The position numbers and the translations under genes were made by a program. From Bradyrhizobium sp. B097 (GTDB taxonomy: Bacteria; Pseudomonadota; Alphaproteobacteria; Rhizobiales; Xanthobacteraceae): 64,000 nucleotides of DNA. The stretch's first letter is position 1; every line of letters begins with the position of its first letter. The stretch covers positions 434,001-498,000 of the forward strand of contig NZ_CP152412.1 of the NCBI RefSeq assembly GCF_038957035.1, read 5' to 3'. Positions 1 to 7,777 of the stretch are shown one piece after another. The notes under the pieces were generated by a model. It worked only from the letters and a program-made list of their open reading frames with translations, did no database searches and was not told the DNA's origin.

Positions 1-116
1 AGACCGCCAATGATCCGCCGTTGCACAATCCATACTACGATTTCAATGACGCCATCCTGCCGCTCGGCGCCGCCTATTGGGTCGAGCTGGTGAAGCAACA
101 ACTGCCTGCTGCCTGA
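1..116 (+). CDS. M20-family amidohydrolase, C-terminal fragment
   Basis: Only the last 37 codons lie in the window, read from base 3 to the TGA at 114-116. The tail contains HNPYYDFND followed by LPLGAAYW, which resembles the C-terminal end of M20 peptidase-family amidohydrolases (hippurate hydrolase / N-acyl amino acid deacylase type), where the His and the FND segment are conserved. Its stop codon overlaps the start codon of the serine dehydratase gene (TGATG), so the two are probably co-transcribed and translationally coupled. Catalytic residues other than this tail lie outside the window, so the substrate cannot be judged. Confidence 0.65.
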   Translation, partial: TANDPPLHNPYYDFNDAILPLGAAYWVELVKQQLPAA

Positions 117-1513
117 TGCTTTCGGTCTTCGACATATTCAAGATCGGTATCGGCCCCTCGAGTTCGCATACGGTGGGGCCGATGCGCGCGGCCGGGCAAT
201 TCGTCCGTGCGCTCGAGCGCGATGGCCTGCTTTCGAGCACGGCGCAGGTCCGCGCCGACCTCTATGGCTCGCTGGGCGCGACCGGGCGCGGGCATGCGAC
301 CGATCTCGGCGTGATCCTCGGCCTGCTCGGCGAAAAGCCCGATACGGTCGATCCGGCCCAGGTGGCGCCGCAGCTTGCGGATATCCGGCGCTCCGGCGAG
401 TTGCGGCTGCTCAATGTTCACCCGGTCCCGTTCCGGCGCGGGCGCGATATTATCTTTCTGCCCGACAGCGCGCTGCCGGAACACCCCAACGGGATTCATC
501 TTGTGGCGTTCGCGGCCGACGGCAGTCTGCTGGCGGAGCGCTATTACTTCTCGATCGGCGGCGGGTTCGTGATCGAACGTGGCTTGGGCGACGTGGCTGG
601 CGGCGCAGGCGGCGAGCTTCCGGTTTGGCCGTATCCGTTCGGCACCGGCGCCGAGCTGGTCGCACGCGCGCAGTCGAGCGGGCGCTCGATCGCCGACATG
701 GTGCTGGCCAATGAGTGCGTGCATCGCACCGACGCTGACGTCCGTGCCGGCCTCCTGAAGATCTGGGAGACGATGAAGCAATGCGTCGACCGCGGCTTCG
801 GGATCGACAATGCGGGCGCGGCTGAACCGCTGCCTGGGCCGCTGAACATTCGCCGTCGCGCGCCGGCTCTCTATCGCGAACTGTCGGCCCGCAACAGCGA
901 CACCGAGAGCGTCGATCCGCTGGCGGCGATGGATTGGGTCAACGCCTTCGCGATGGCGGTGAACGAGGAGAATGCAGCGCGCGGACGGATCGTGACCGCG
1001 CCGACCAACGGCGCCGCCGGCGTGATCCCGGCGGTGCTGCATTACTACGTCAAGTTCTGTCCGGGCGCGACCGACGACGGCGTCGTTACCTTCCTGCTCA
1101 CCGCGGCTGCGATCGGCATGCTCTACAAGGCGAATGCCTCGATCTCCGGCGCGGAAGTCGGCTGTCAGGGCGAGGTCGGCGTCGCCTGCTCGATGGCCGC
1201 AGGCGGCCTGACGGCCGTGCTCGGCGGTGCGCCGGCCCAGGTCGAGAACGCCGCCGAGATCGGGATGGAGCACAATCTCGGTCTCACCTGCGATCCGGTT
1301 GGGGGCCTCGTGCAAATCCCTTGCATCGAGCGCAATGCGATGGGAGCCGTCAAGGCCATCAACGCCGCCCGAATGGCGCTGCGTGGCGACGGCAAGCATT
1401 ATGTCTCGCTTGATGCCGTCATCAAGACGATGCTGCAGACCGGCGAGGACATGAAGTCCAAATACAAGGAGACGTCGCTGGGCGGGCTCGCGGTGAATGT
1501 TGTGGAGTGCTGA
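116..1513 (+). CDS. sdaA: L-serine ammonia-lyase (iron-sulfur, single-chain)
   Basis: 465 aa. Deaminates L-serine to pyruvate and ammonia in the cytoplasm. The N-terminal [20 protein letters not shown] is the family hallmark, and beta and alpha domains follow in one chain. Cys350, Cys392 and Cys403 have the same spacing (42 and 11 residues) as the three [4Fe-4S] ligands of characterised bacterial L-serine dehydratases, so the catalytic cluster looks intact. I chose ATG 116 because the family begins with this Met; upstream codons in frame belong to the overlapping amidohydrolase tail. The preceding stop overlaps the start, suggesting an operon in which an amidohydrolase releases an amino acid that is then catabolised. 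Confidence 0.93.
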   Translation: MLSVFDIFKIGIGPSSSHTVGPMRAAGQFVRALERDGLLSSTAQVRADLYGSLGATGRGHATDLGVILGLLGEKPDTVDPAQVAPQLADIRRSGELRLLNVHPVPFRRGRDIIFLPDSALPEHPNGIHLVAFAADGSLLAERYYFSIGGGFVIERGLGDVAGGAGGELPVWPYPFGTGAELVARAQSSGRSIADMVLANECVHRTDADVRAGLLKIWETMKQCVDRGFGIDNAGAAEPLPGPLNIRRRAPALYRELSARNSDTESVDPLAAMDWVNAFAMAVNEENAARGRIVTAPTNGAAGVIPAVLHYYVKFCPGATDDGVVTFLLTAAAIGMLYKANASISGAEVGCQGEVGVACSMAAGGLTAVLGGAPAQVENAAEIGMEHNLGLTCDPVGGLVQIPCIERNAMGAVKAINAARMALRGDGKHYVSLDAVIKTMLQTGEDMKSKYKETSLGGLAVNVVEC

Positions 1514-1684
1514 CCAGAACACGGCGGCGCCGACGAAATACCTCGCGACCGAATTCGGCGTCGCCGGATGCGGTCCGCGTGCGCGCTGCCCGTTGCTGGG
1601 GATAGGGGTAGCCGGCCAGCTGCCGCCAGCATTGCGAATGATTTCGATTTAAGCAAGACTCCAAGCCTAGGGAGGAATACGACC

Positions 1685-2758
1685 ATGAGCGCTGGAAGGC
1701 GTCTGCGAGACGCCGTGCCGGAATGTCAATTGCCGCCGGATTTCGACCAGCATGTGTATTCGGCGCAGCTGATTGCTGCCATCATCGCCGAGCTCGGCAG
1801 GCAACAGGTTCGATCGTCCGTGGCGCTGGCGGGCACCGGCTTGACCGAGGATCAGCTCGAAGCTCACACGACGCGTATCTCGTACCGGCAGATCGACATC
1901 GTGGTTCGCAACGCATTGCGGCTGTCGAACGAACCGACCGTTGCACTCCATGCCGGACAGCGCATGCGGGTGACGGCGCACGGAATGTACGGATATGCAT
2001 TGCTGAGCAGCGCGACCTATGACGATGCGCGCGCCTTCGCCAATCGATACCTTCGGGTCGTTGGCCCACTGTGCGATGCGAAATACTCGTATGACGGCGC
2101 GGCGGTCGTCTGTGCGTTCGAGCCGTTGCATTGGCCGAATCCGACGCAGGACGTGCATCGCTTCGCAGCCGAGTTCGCCCTTTCGTCGCATTTGACAACG
2201 ATGAAGGACCTGGCGGGCGAGTCATTCCGCTTCTCGCAGATTTCCCTCGCCTATGGCGAACCGGCGCATGCCCGCGCCTACCAGGTGATCTTTGACTGCC
2301 CGGTCTTGTTTCGCCAGCGCGGCAACGAGTACAGGTACCAGCTGTCGCAGGCCGACGGGCCGGTGGCGTTGGCGGATTCTCGCACCCACGGAATGGCGCG
2401 CGAGATGTGCGAGCAGGTGTTGTCCGAGGTCAATCATGCCGGCGGGATCGCTGCCGATGTCAGGCGGGTGCTGATCGAGCAGCCCGGCAGGTATCCGAAC
2501 ATCGAGGCGATCGCCGAGAGGCTTTCGATGCATCCTCGCGCGCTGCGGCGGAGGCTCGAAGCGGAGGATACATCATATCGTGAGCTGCTCGCCGAGGTGC
2601 GGACGCGGCTTGCGATCGAATATCTGCGCAAGACCGCGATGACCAACGAGGAGATCGCGAACCGGCTGGGCTATAGCGACGCCGCCAACTTCCGGCATGC
2701 CTTCATCCGCTGGACCGGAAAGAGCCCCTCCGACTTCCGGGTCTCTTCGCCGATGTGA
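1685..2758 (+). CDS. AraC-family transcriptional regulator 1 (arabinose-binding-like N-domain)
   Basis: 357 aa. The N-terminal ~210 residues match the Arabinose_bd-type sensor domain seen in VirS/OruR-like regulators. The C-terminal ~110 residues are a double helix-turn-helix AraC domain (IEAIAERLSMHPRALRRR, then NEEIANRLGYSDAANFRHAF). ATG 1685 is chosen for the strong Shine-Dalgarno GGGAGGAAT just upstream; the frame is open further 5' but without a good ribosome site. It is one of three close paralogues in this window (also at 6420 and 7778). A 38-bp motif shared with those loci starts 53 bases after its stop codon. Unlike the other two, no rightward operon follows it: the next genes run toward it on the other strand. 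Confidence 0.9.
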   Translation: MSAGRRLRDAVPECQLPPDFDQHVYSAQLIAAIIAELGRQQVRSSVALAGTGLTEDQLEAHTTRISYRQIDIVVRNALRLSNEPTVALHAGQRMRVTAHGMYGYALLSSATYDDARAFANRYLRVVGPLCDAKYSYDGAAVVCAFEPLHWPNPTQDVHRFAAEFALSSHLTTMKDLAGESFRFSQISLAYGEPAHARAYQVIFDCPVLFRQRGNEYRYQLSQADGPVALADSRTHGMAREMCEQVLSEVNHAGGIAADVRRVLIEQPGRYPNIEAIAERLSMHPRALRRRLEAEDTSYRELLAEVRTRLAIEYLRKTAMTNEEIANRLGYSDAANFRHAFIRWTGKSPSDFRVSSPM

Positions 2759-2810
2759 AGACCGCGCTGGCAGGACAACGCTCCGTCTGACCGTTCGTTA
2801 CGCCGCGCTG

Positions 2811-2848
2811 TCCATAAGTCACCTCCGAACCGGCCTCGTCGAACCTCC
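2811..2848 (+). promoter_or_regulatory. AraC-type promoter motif, copy A
   Basis: 38-bp motif shared with copies at 6253, 7521, 7665 and 8850. Common features are TCC at the 5' end, TCACC at motif positions 9-13 and ACC at 33-35, 22 bases later. CATAGAT follows with its TA 27-28 bases from the second ACC. This is the least conserved copy in its 3' half (GTCGAACCTCC instead of ATCGAACCTTT). No gene starts downstream on this strand. Confidence 0.6.
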
Positions 2849-3016
2849 TCGTGGTCGAACTCCACGCATAGATTGGCGATCGACAGTAAGCGCGATGGCT
2901 GGTCAAGAAGTAACGGACGCGTCGGGCGCTGATCGTTTCTGCTCGGGGGCGTCCTCCGAACCTCAGCTGCGCCGCATCGCCGCTGTGGTGCCCCCCGGTT
3001 CGGGCGCCTCGAGACT

Positions 3017-3050
3017 GGCCGCGCTCCTCACCCGAGGGCGCGGCCTTTTT
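3017..3050 (+). terminator. Rho-independent terminator
   Basis: GGCCGCGC (3017-3024) pairs perfectly with GCGCGGCC (3038-3045), followed by TTTTT (3046-3050) and CTT. The T-run is on the + strand, so it ends rightward transcripts: those of AraC regulator 1 or of the short transcript expected from motif copy A. The CoA-transferase gene ends just beyond on the other strand. Confidence 0.8.
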
Positions 3051-3087
3051 CTTGTGCGCGCGATGAAGGCGGCCGGTGGTCAGCGTA

Positions 3088-4287
3088 TCATGCCAGGATC
3101 TTGTTTTCGCGCATCCCGGCGATGGCCGCGTCATCGTAGCCGGCCTCGCGCAAGATCTGCGTGCTGTGCTCGCCGACCGCGGGCGCCTTGCGCGGCTTCA
3201 CCTTGGTCGCACCGTCGACAAAGAACGGGCTGTCGATGGTCAGCATCTCGTCGTTCTCGAACGGCACCAGCACGCCGGATGCCAGCATTTGCCGGTCGGT
3301 GCACAGGTCGCCCATCTCGGCAACGCATTCGAAGACGACCCCTGCTTCATCGAGGCGCGCCCGCCATTCGTCCCGGTCCCGTGTCGCGAATGCCGCGTCG
3401 AACAGTGCGATCAGTTCCGCGGAACGGGCGAAGCGATCGGCCTGCTTGGCAAAGCGCGGATCAGTGAGCAGGTCGTCGAGGCCGAGGCATTTCGCCACGG
3501 TCGGAAAGTCACGCTGCTCGTTGACGATCGCGAGCAGCAGCCAGCGGCCGTCGCGGCAGCGGTAGTAGCAGCCGAGCGCATTGAACAAATTCTCGCGTGG
3601 TGGCCGCGGCGTGAACGTCGCCCCGCACAGCGCCGCCTGCGCCATGATGCCGTTCGACCAGACGCCGTTGGCGAGCAGCGAGGAGCCGACCTGGGTGCCG
3701 CGGCCGGTGCGCTCGCGTTGATACAGCGCCACCGCGACGGCCGCGAACAGCGAAACGCCCGACGGGTGATCACCCATGCCGGCGAGCGCCCGCGCCGGCG
3801 GCGTACTGGCGTCGCTTCGCACCATGTCCATCAGGCCCGAACGCGCCCAGTAGGCAGTGACATCGAAGCCCGGCTTTCCCGCCTCGTCGCCGGTTTCGCC
3901 ATAGCCGGTGAAGGATGCGTAGATCAGCCGATCATTCGCCGCGGCAAGTCGCTCGTAGCTGATCGCGAGCTTCCTGCGGACGGCAAGCGGATAATTGGTG
4001 ATGAAGACATCGGCGGTGGAGGCCAGGCGATGCAGCACCGCCTGGCCTTCGGGCTTCGATAGATCCAGCGCAAGGCCGCGCTTGTTGCGGTTGTCGAGCA
4101 ACCAGCCATAGGGTTGGTCCGATCTCGGCATGCCCGGCAGCTTCGGCACCTGACGGAACGCGTCGCCTGCGCCGGGCGGCTCGATCTTGATCACGTCGGC
4201 GCCGAAGTCTCCCAACAGTGTCGCGGCGGTTGGCGCGGCGATGAAGCTGCCGCAGTCGATGACCTTCAATCCCTCGAAGATGCTCAT
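3088..4287 (-). CDS. CaiB/BaiF (class III) CoA-transferase
   Basis: 399 aa. Class III CoA-transferases move CoA between carboxylic acids in the cytoplasm (formyl-CoA/oxalate, carnitine/crotonobetaine, aromatic acids). The N-terminal MSIFEGLKVIDCGSFIAAPT with GDFGADVIKIEPPGAGD is the family signature, and Asp142 in GKPGFDVTAYWARS is at the usual catalytic aspartate position. ATG 4287 is the first Met that fits the family; the upstream in-frame extension is arginine-rich shadow sequence. Third gene of the leftward operon after acetoacetate decarboxylase and the 3-hydroxyacyl-CoA dehydrogenase. The trio suggests activation and oxidation of a short beta-hydroxy or beta-keto acid; carnitine is one candidate because the dehydrogenase is of the carnitine-dehydrogenase type. 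Substrate not assignable by sequence alone. Confidence 0.88.
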   Translation of the reverse strand: MSIFEGLKVIDCGSFIAAPTAATLLGDFGADVIKIEPPGAGDAFRQVPKLPGMPRSDQPYGWLLDNRNKRGLALDLSKPEGQAVLHRLASTADVFITNYPLAVRRKLAISYERLAAANDRLIYASFTGYGETGDEAGKPGFDVTAYWARSGLMDMVRSDASTPPARALAGMGDHPSGVSLFAAVAVALYQRERTGRGTQVGSSLLANGVWSNGIMAQAALCGATFTPRPPRENLFNALGCYYRCRDGRWLLLAIVNEQRDFPTVAKCLGLDDLLTDPRFAKQADRFARSAELIALFDAAFATRDRDEWRARLDEAGVVFECVAEMGDLCTDRQMLASGVLVPFENDEMLTIDSPFFVDGATKVKPRKAPAVGEHSTQILREAGYDDAAIAGMRENKILA

Positions 4288-4393
4288 GAGCGTTCGTCTC
4301 CGCTTGATGCCCGAGGATCCTCCCGGGCGCGTCTGGATTCCGAAAGATCGCGAGCGCCTGTGTCTGCGAGCGCGCGCAGCTTTGAGAGCTCGA

Positions 4394-5368
4394 CTATGTG
4401 CGATCCTTGCCGTTGCGTGCCGCCAGTACGTGCAGCAGCGCCACCTGCGTGTCGTCACGTTCGCGCTCCATCCGCGGGATCGGCGTCCTGCCGAAAGACG
4501 CCGCGGCCTGGTCGATGATCCTGCGCTGTAGCGCCTCGTCGAGATCGACCTGCGGAATCACCTTGAACGACGCGGCCATGTTCTTGCCGAGGTGCTGGAA
4601 GAACGATTCGAGTCCCTTCGGTCCGCCGCCCATGTGGAACGAGCTGAACGGCCCGTTCACGGCCCAGCGCAACCCGATCGAGCTGGTGACGATGTCGTCC
4701 AACTCGTCGACCGTCACGACACCTTCCTGCACGAGATAGCAGGCCTCGCGCATGATCGCGCGCTGCAGCCGGTTGGCGACAAAGCCCTGAATCTCCTTTT
4801 TGAGCACCCGCGGCACCTTGCCGAGCGCCTCGTAGAACGCCACGGCGTCGGCGGTGGCCTGCGGATCGGTTTGCTCGCCGGGAACGACCTCGACGAGCGG
4901 GATCAGATGCGGCGGGTTGAAGGGATGACCGACGAGCAGCCGGCTGGCATCCTTCATCTCCTGCGCCTGCTCGGTGGCCGGCCGCGCCGAGCTCGACGAC
5001 AACAGCAACGCATGCCTCGGCACCGCTGCCTCGATCTGTGCCCAGAGCTGCTGTTTCCATTCGGGTTTCTCCGGGCCGTTCTCCTGCACGAGGTCGGCAC
5101 CGGCGACGGCGCGCGCAAGATCCGGCTCGAAGCGCAGGTTGCGCTCCAACCCCTCGTGCGGCAGGCCGAGCTTCAGCAATGTCGGCGCGATCTTGATCAG
5201 GGCGTCTTTGGTCGTGGCCTCGATGCCGGGCTGCGGATCGTTGATCACGACATTGAGCCCGTGCGCGAGAAACAGCGCCGCCCAGGAGGAGCCGATGACT
5301 CCGGCCCCGATAACGCACACATTGCGATAGCGGTTGAGCGCCGCTGCGCGATCTGCGGATGATGGCAT
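4394..5368 (-). CDS. 3-hydroxyacyl-CoA / L-carnitine dehydrogenase family protein
   Basis: 324 aa. NAD-dependent beta-hydroxy acid or beta-hydroxyacyl-CoA dehydrogenase. A Rossmann GAGVIG motif lies at residues 21-26. The catalytic SSSSARPATE and GHPFNPPHLIPLVEVVPG segments, the latter with the conserved His, are present. The C-terminal helical domain contains the FVANRLQRAIMREA signature. The length (about 320 aa) and the long C-terminal domain fit L-carnitine dehydrogenase-like proteins better than the ~290-aa butyryl-CoA pathway enzyme. ATG 5368 follows a GGAGA ribosome site. It lies 21 bases after the decarboxylase gene and 106 before the CoA-transferase gene, in one leftward operon. Confidence 0.85.
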   Translation of the reverse strand: MPSSADRAAALNRYRNVCVIGAGVIGSSWAALFLAHGLNVVINDPQPGIEATTKDALIKIAPTLLKLGLPHEGLERNLRFEPDLARAVAGADLVQENGPEKPEWKQQLWAQIEAAVPRHALLLSSSSARPATEQAQEMKDASRLLVGHPFNPPHLIPLVEVVPGEQTDPQATADAVAFYEALGKVPRVLKKEIQGFVANRLQRAIMREACYLVQEGVVTVDELDDIVTSSIGLRWAVNGPFSSFHMGGGPKGLESFFQHLGKNMAASFKVIPQVDLDEALQRRIIDQAAASFGRTPIPRMERERDDTQVALLHVLAARNGKDRT

Positions 5369-5389
5369 GGCTTTCTCCGACGTGTCCGC

Positions 5390-6148
5390 TTACCGCGGCT
5401 GATCGAGATAGTTGTGGCAGCGCTTGGCGCGGGACAGCGTCAAGTCGGTCATGATGTGGCTGCACGCGACGATCTCGCGCACCGGAAAATCGGCCATCGG
5501 GGCCAATGCGTGGGCGAACAGCTCCAGCCGGGCCGGGCCGGTCCAGGCGCCCTTGACGGTGATGTCGGTGATCTCGGAGCGCAGCAGCTCGCAGATGCGC
5601 GGCTCGCCCGCCGGCTTCGGACTGTCATAGGTCCACAGGATCTTCAGCATGAAGGTCGGTACGCAGATCTCGGCCTTTGCCTTTTCGAGGTCCAGCGCGC
5701 GGTGCTTGTAACCCATCGTCGCGGTGGCCACGCGCAGGCTGCCATAATCCATTGTGCCGACCAGCGTGTCGGAATCGATATAGAGCTTCGGCTTGCCGAT
5801 CACCTTGGGATAGCCGCTGATTTCGCGGCCGGACGCCAGCGCCGGCAGGCTATCGAGGTACATCGCGTGCAGGTACTCACCCTTTTCGTCGCCAAGGCGC
5901 ACCTGGACGGCCTGGCCGCATTCGGTGTAGTCGCCGAGACCGGAGGTGTCGGGCATCCGCATGATTTCCCAGCGGACCAGCGGATCGTCGATCTCGAGCG
6001 GCTCGGGAACGACGGCGCGCAACGCCTCGATGTCGGTGCGATACAGGATGTTGAGGTATTCGCGGTTGGTGAAGCGAAACGGCCCGCGGGGAAATGCCGG
6101 GGCGCCGATTGGCGTCGTCAGCTGCTTGAGAATGTCCTCCCGTCGCAT
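5390..6148 (-). CDS. adc: Acetoacetate decarboxylase
   Basis: 252 aa. Converts acetoacetate to acetone and CO2, or a related beta-keto acid decarboxylation. The motif GREISGYPKVIGKPKL places Lys at residue 115, the Schiff-base lysine position of the clostridial enzyme, and Glu76 in DYTECGQ also matches a known active-site residue, so it should be active. ATG 6148 is preceded by AGGGAGGAGC. First gene of a leftward operon with the dehydrogenase and CoA-transferase. An AraC-type motif (6253-6290, leftward) sits 105 bases upstream of the start, with a CTAGGC element near 6229-6234 as the likely -10. The divergent AraC regulator 2 is the obvious candidate activator. Confidence 0.9.
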   Translation of the reverse strand: MRREDILKQLTTPIGAPAFPRGPFRFTNREYLNILYRTDIEALRAVVPEPLEIDDPLVRWEIMRMPDTSGLGDYTECGQAVQVRLGDEKGEYLHAMYLDSLPALASGREISGYPKVIGKPKLYIDSDTLVGTMDYGSLRVATATMGYKHRALDLEKAKAEICVPTFMLKILWTYDSPKPAGEPRICELLRSEITDITVKGAWTGPARLELFAHALAPMADFPVREIVACSHIMTDLTLSRAKRCHNYLDQPR

Positions 6149-6252
6149 CCGCTCCTCCCTTGATGGCGCTTGCCGTGGTCCGTGCGGGCCCTCCGGCTGC
6201 GTGCCGGTTGTCGAGCAAGGCATCGCGAGCCTAGCGATCTCGCGAGGCGGAG

Positions 6253-6290
6253 AAAGGTGCGATTGGACCGCCGACCGGGTGACTTCCGGA
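6253..6290 (-). promoter_or_regulatory. AraC-type promoter motif, copy E
   Basis: On the minus strand: TCCGGAAGTCACC at the 5' end (from 6290) and CCAATCGCACCTTT at the 3' end (to 6253). TCACC and GCACC are 22 bases apart, two helical turns. TA of CTAGGC follows 26 bases after the second ACC. It points toward the acetoacetate decarboxylase operon, predicted transcription start near 6222. Confidence 0.75.
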
Positions 6291-6419
6291 CGCGGAATGC
6301 GGCGCGCGCAGCGCGCGGGTACCCGATCATTGCGTCGCGCACGCGATCGGGCTTACGCTTGGAGCGGTAAATCAATCGTGGAGCGGGAACGCGCGGAATG
6401 CGAGGGACATGCGATCGGA

Positions 6420-7484
6420 ATGACTAGGCAAGACTCGCACGCAAGCCAATCGCCGAGCCGAATGCTGCCCAGCTTCGCGCAGCGAATCTTCCCGCCTCAT
6501 TCGATCGCGGCCATCGCGGCCGAGCTTCGCGAGCAGGGCATTGATCCATCTGAGGTTCTCGAGGGCACCGGGCTTGTGATCGGCCAGCTCGAGTCGCATA
6601 CGACGCGAATATCCTATCGGCAGCTGGACACGGTGATCCGCAATGCGCTGCAACTGGCAAGGGACCCCGCCATCGCGCTGCGCTCCGGCGCGCGAATGCA
6701 TGTTACCGCCTATGGCATGTACGGATACGCGCTGCTGAGCAGTGCGACCCACGCGGAGGCCCGCGACTTCGCAGCGCGATACATCCGCGTGGTGGGTCCC
6801 TTCTGCGATTTTGGCCTCTCTTATGATGGTGGGACGGTGGTGGCGACGTTCCAACCCATGCACTGGCCGAATCCGACCGAGAGTGTGCATCGCTTCGCGG
6901 TGGAGTTCGCACTGGCCGCGCATCTGACGACCATTCGCGACCGCTCCGGTCAGGGCTTCGGGTTCTCGCGCGTGCTGCTCGACTATGCGCCGCCGCAGCC
7001 CACAGCGGCGTATCGTGATCTTTTCGGATGCCCAATTCTGTTCAATCAGCATCACTGTGGATACGAATACGTACGCAATGACGGCCCGCGGGCGCTGGCA
7101 AATCCGCGTACCCACGCCATGGCGCGGGAGATGTGCGAGGAGATCCTCGGCGAGGTGAACCGCGCCGGCGGCGTTGCCGCCGATATCCGCCGGATACTGA
7201 TCGAGCAGCCCGGCAGTTATCCAAGTATCGAGGCGATCGCCGAGCAGCTCGACATCTATCCCCGCGCGCTGCGGCGCAGGCTCGAGGCGGAGGGAACCTC
7301 ATATCGCGGCTTGCTTGCGGAGGTGCGCATGCGGCTCGCGATCGAGTATCTGCGCAAGACGCGCATGACCAATGAGGAGATCGCGAGCCGCCTCGGCTAC
7401 AGCGACGCGGCCAACTTCCGTCACGCCTTTTCGCGCTGGACCGGCAGAAATCCATCCGAGTTCCGGGGCGACGCGGGTCTTTAG
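6420..7484 (+). CDS. AraC-family transcriptional regulator 2
   Basis: 354 aa. Close paralogue of the regulator at 1685: same layout of an Arabinose_bd-type sensor domain (residues ~20-215) and a C-terminal AraC double helix-turn-helix (IEAIAEQLDIYPRALRRR, NEEIASRLGYSDAANFRHAF). ATG 6420 has GAGGGA 14 bases upstream; a second in-frame ATG at 6462 is possible and would remove a poorly conserved 14-residue leader. Divergent from the acetoacetate decarboxylase operon, sharing a 271-base gap that carries motif copy E. Motif copy B begins 37 bases after its stop. By position it is the likely activator of the decarboxylase operon. Confidence 0.9.
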   Translation: MTRQDSHASQSPSRMLPSFAQRIFPPHSIAAIAAELREQGIDPSEVLEGTGLVIGQLESHTTRISYRQLDTVIRNALQLARDPAIALRSGARMHVTAYGMYGYALLSSATHAEARDFAARYIRVVGPFCDFGLSYDGGTVVATFQPMHWPNPTESVHRFAVEFALAAHLTTIRDRSGQGFGFSRVLLDYAPPQPTAAYRDLFGCPILFNQHHCGYEYVRNDGPRALANPRTHAMAREMCEEILGEVNRAGGVAADIRRILIEQPGSYPSIEAIAEQLDIYPRALRRRLEAEGTSYRGLLAEVRMRLAIEYLRKTRMTNEEIASRLGYSDAANFRHAFSRWTGRNPSEFRGDAGL

Positions 7485-7520
7485 AGCCCGAGATATCCAA
7501 GCGACGCTTCGCCGGCTCTG

Positions 7521-7558
7521 TCCGTAGTTCACCGGCAAATTGGTTCAATCGAACCTTT
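7521..7558 (+). promoter_or_regulatory. AraC-type promoter motif, copy B
   Basis: Begins TCCGTAGTTCACC and ends CAATCGAACCTTT, aligned without gaps to the other four copies. GTAAGC (7577-7582) follows at the spacing of the -10-like element in the other copies. A terminator (7625-7653) lies only about 40 bases beyond the predicted start, before copy C. Confidence 0.75.
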
Positions 7559-7624
7559 TGCGCGGCCGAAGCGCGCGTAAGCTCGGCGCCGTGGTTGCGC
7601 TCGCGATCGCGTTCTCCCAACCTG

Positions 7625-7653
7625 GACCGCCCTCCCTCGGCGGTCTTTCTTTT
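7625..7653 (+). terminator. Rho-independent terminator
   Basis: GACCGCC (7625-7631) pairs with GGCGGTC (7639-7645) around a 7-base loop, followed by TTTCTTTT. It should end transcripts from AraC regulator 2 and any transcript started at motif copy B, isolating them from AraC regulator 3. Confidence 0.78.
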
Positions 7654-7664
7654 GGCCGGTCTTG

Positions 7665-7702
7665 TCCGGAACTCACCCCCAAACGCGACCAATCGAACCT
7701 TC
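7665..7702 (+). promoter_or_regulatory. AraC-type promoter motif, copy C
   Basis: Begins TCCGGAACTCACC and ends CCAATCGAACCTTC. A TTACTA element (7719-7724) follows at the common spacing. Predicted start near 7732, 46 bases before the GTG of AraC regulator 3, so this is probably that gene's own (auto- or cross-regulated) promoter. Confidence 0.75.
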
Positions 7703-7777
7703 CGCTGCCTGGTCCGGCTTACTACCCTCCCGGATTGCGGGACCGGAAACGGGCGCGCAAGGCGGACGAGGAAGCTC

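Larger units (their letters stand above)
2759..3087. other. Intergenic region between convergent genes
   Basis: 329 bases between the AraC regulator 1 stop and the CaiB-family gene stop. It holds one AraC-type promoter motif (2811-2848), a -10-like element near 2868-2873 and a rightward intrinsic terminator (3017-3050). I see no gene: the open frame over 2895-3467 runs into the antisense of the CoA-transferase gene and has no recognisable protein. Confidence 0.6.
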
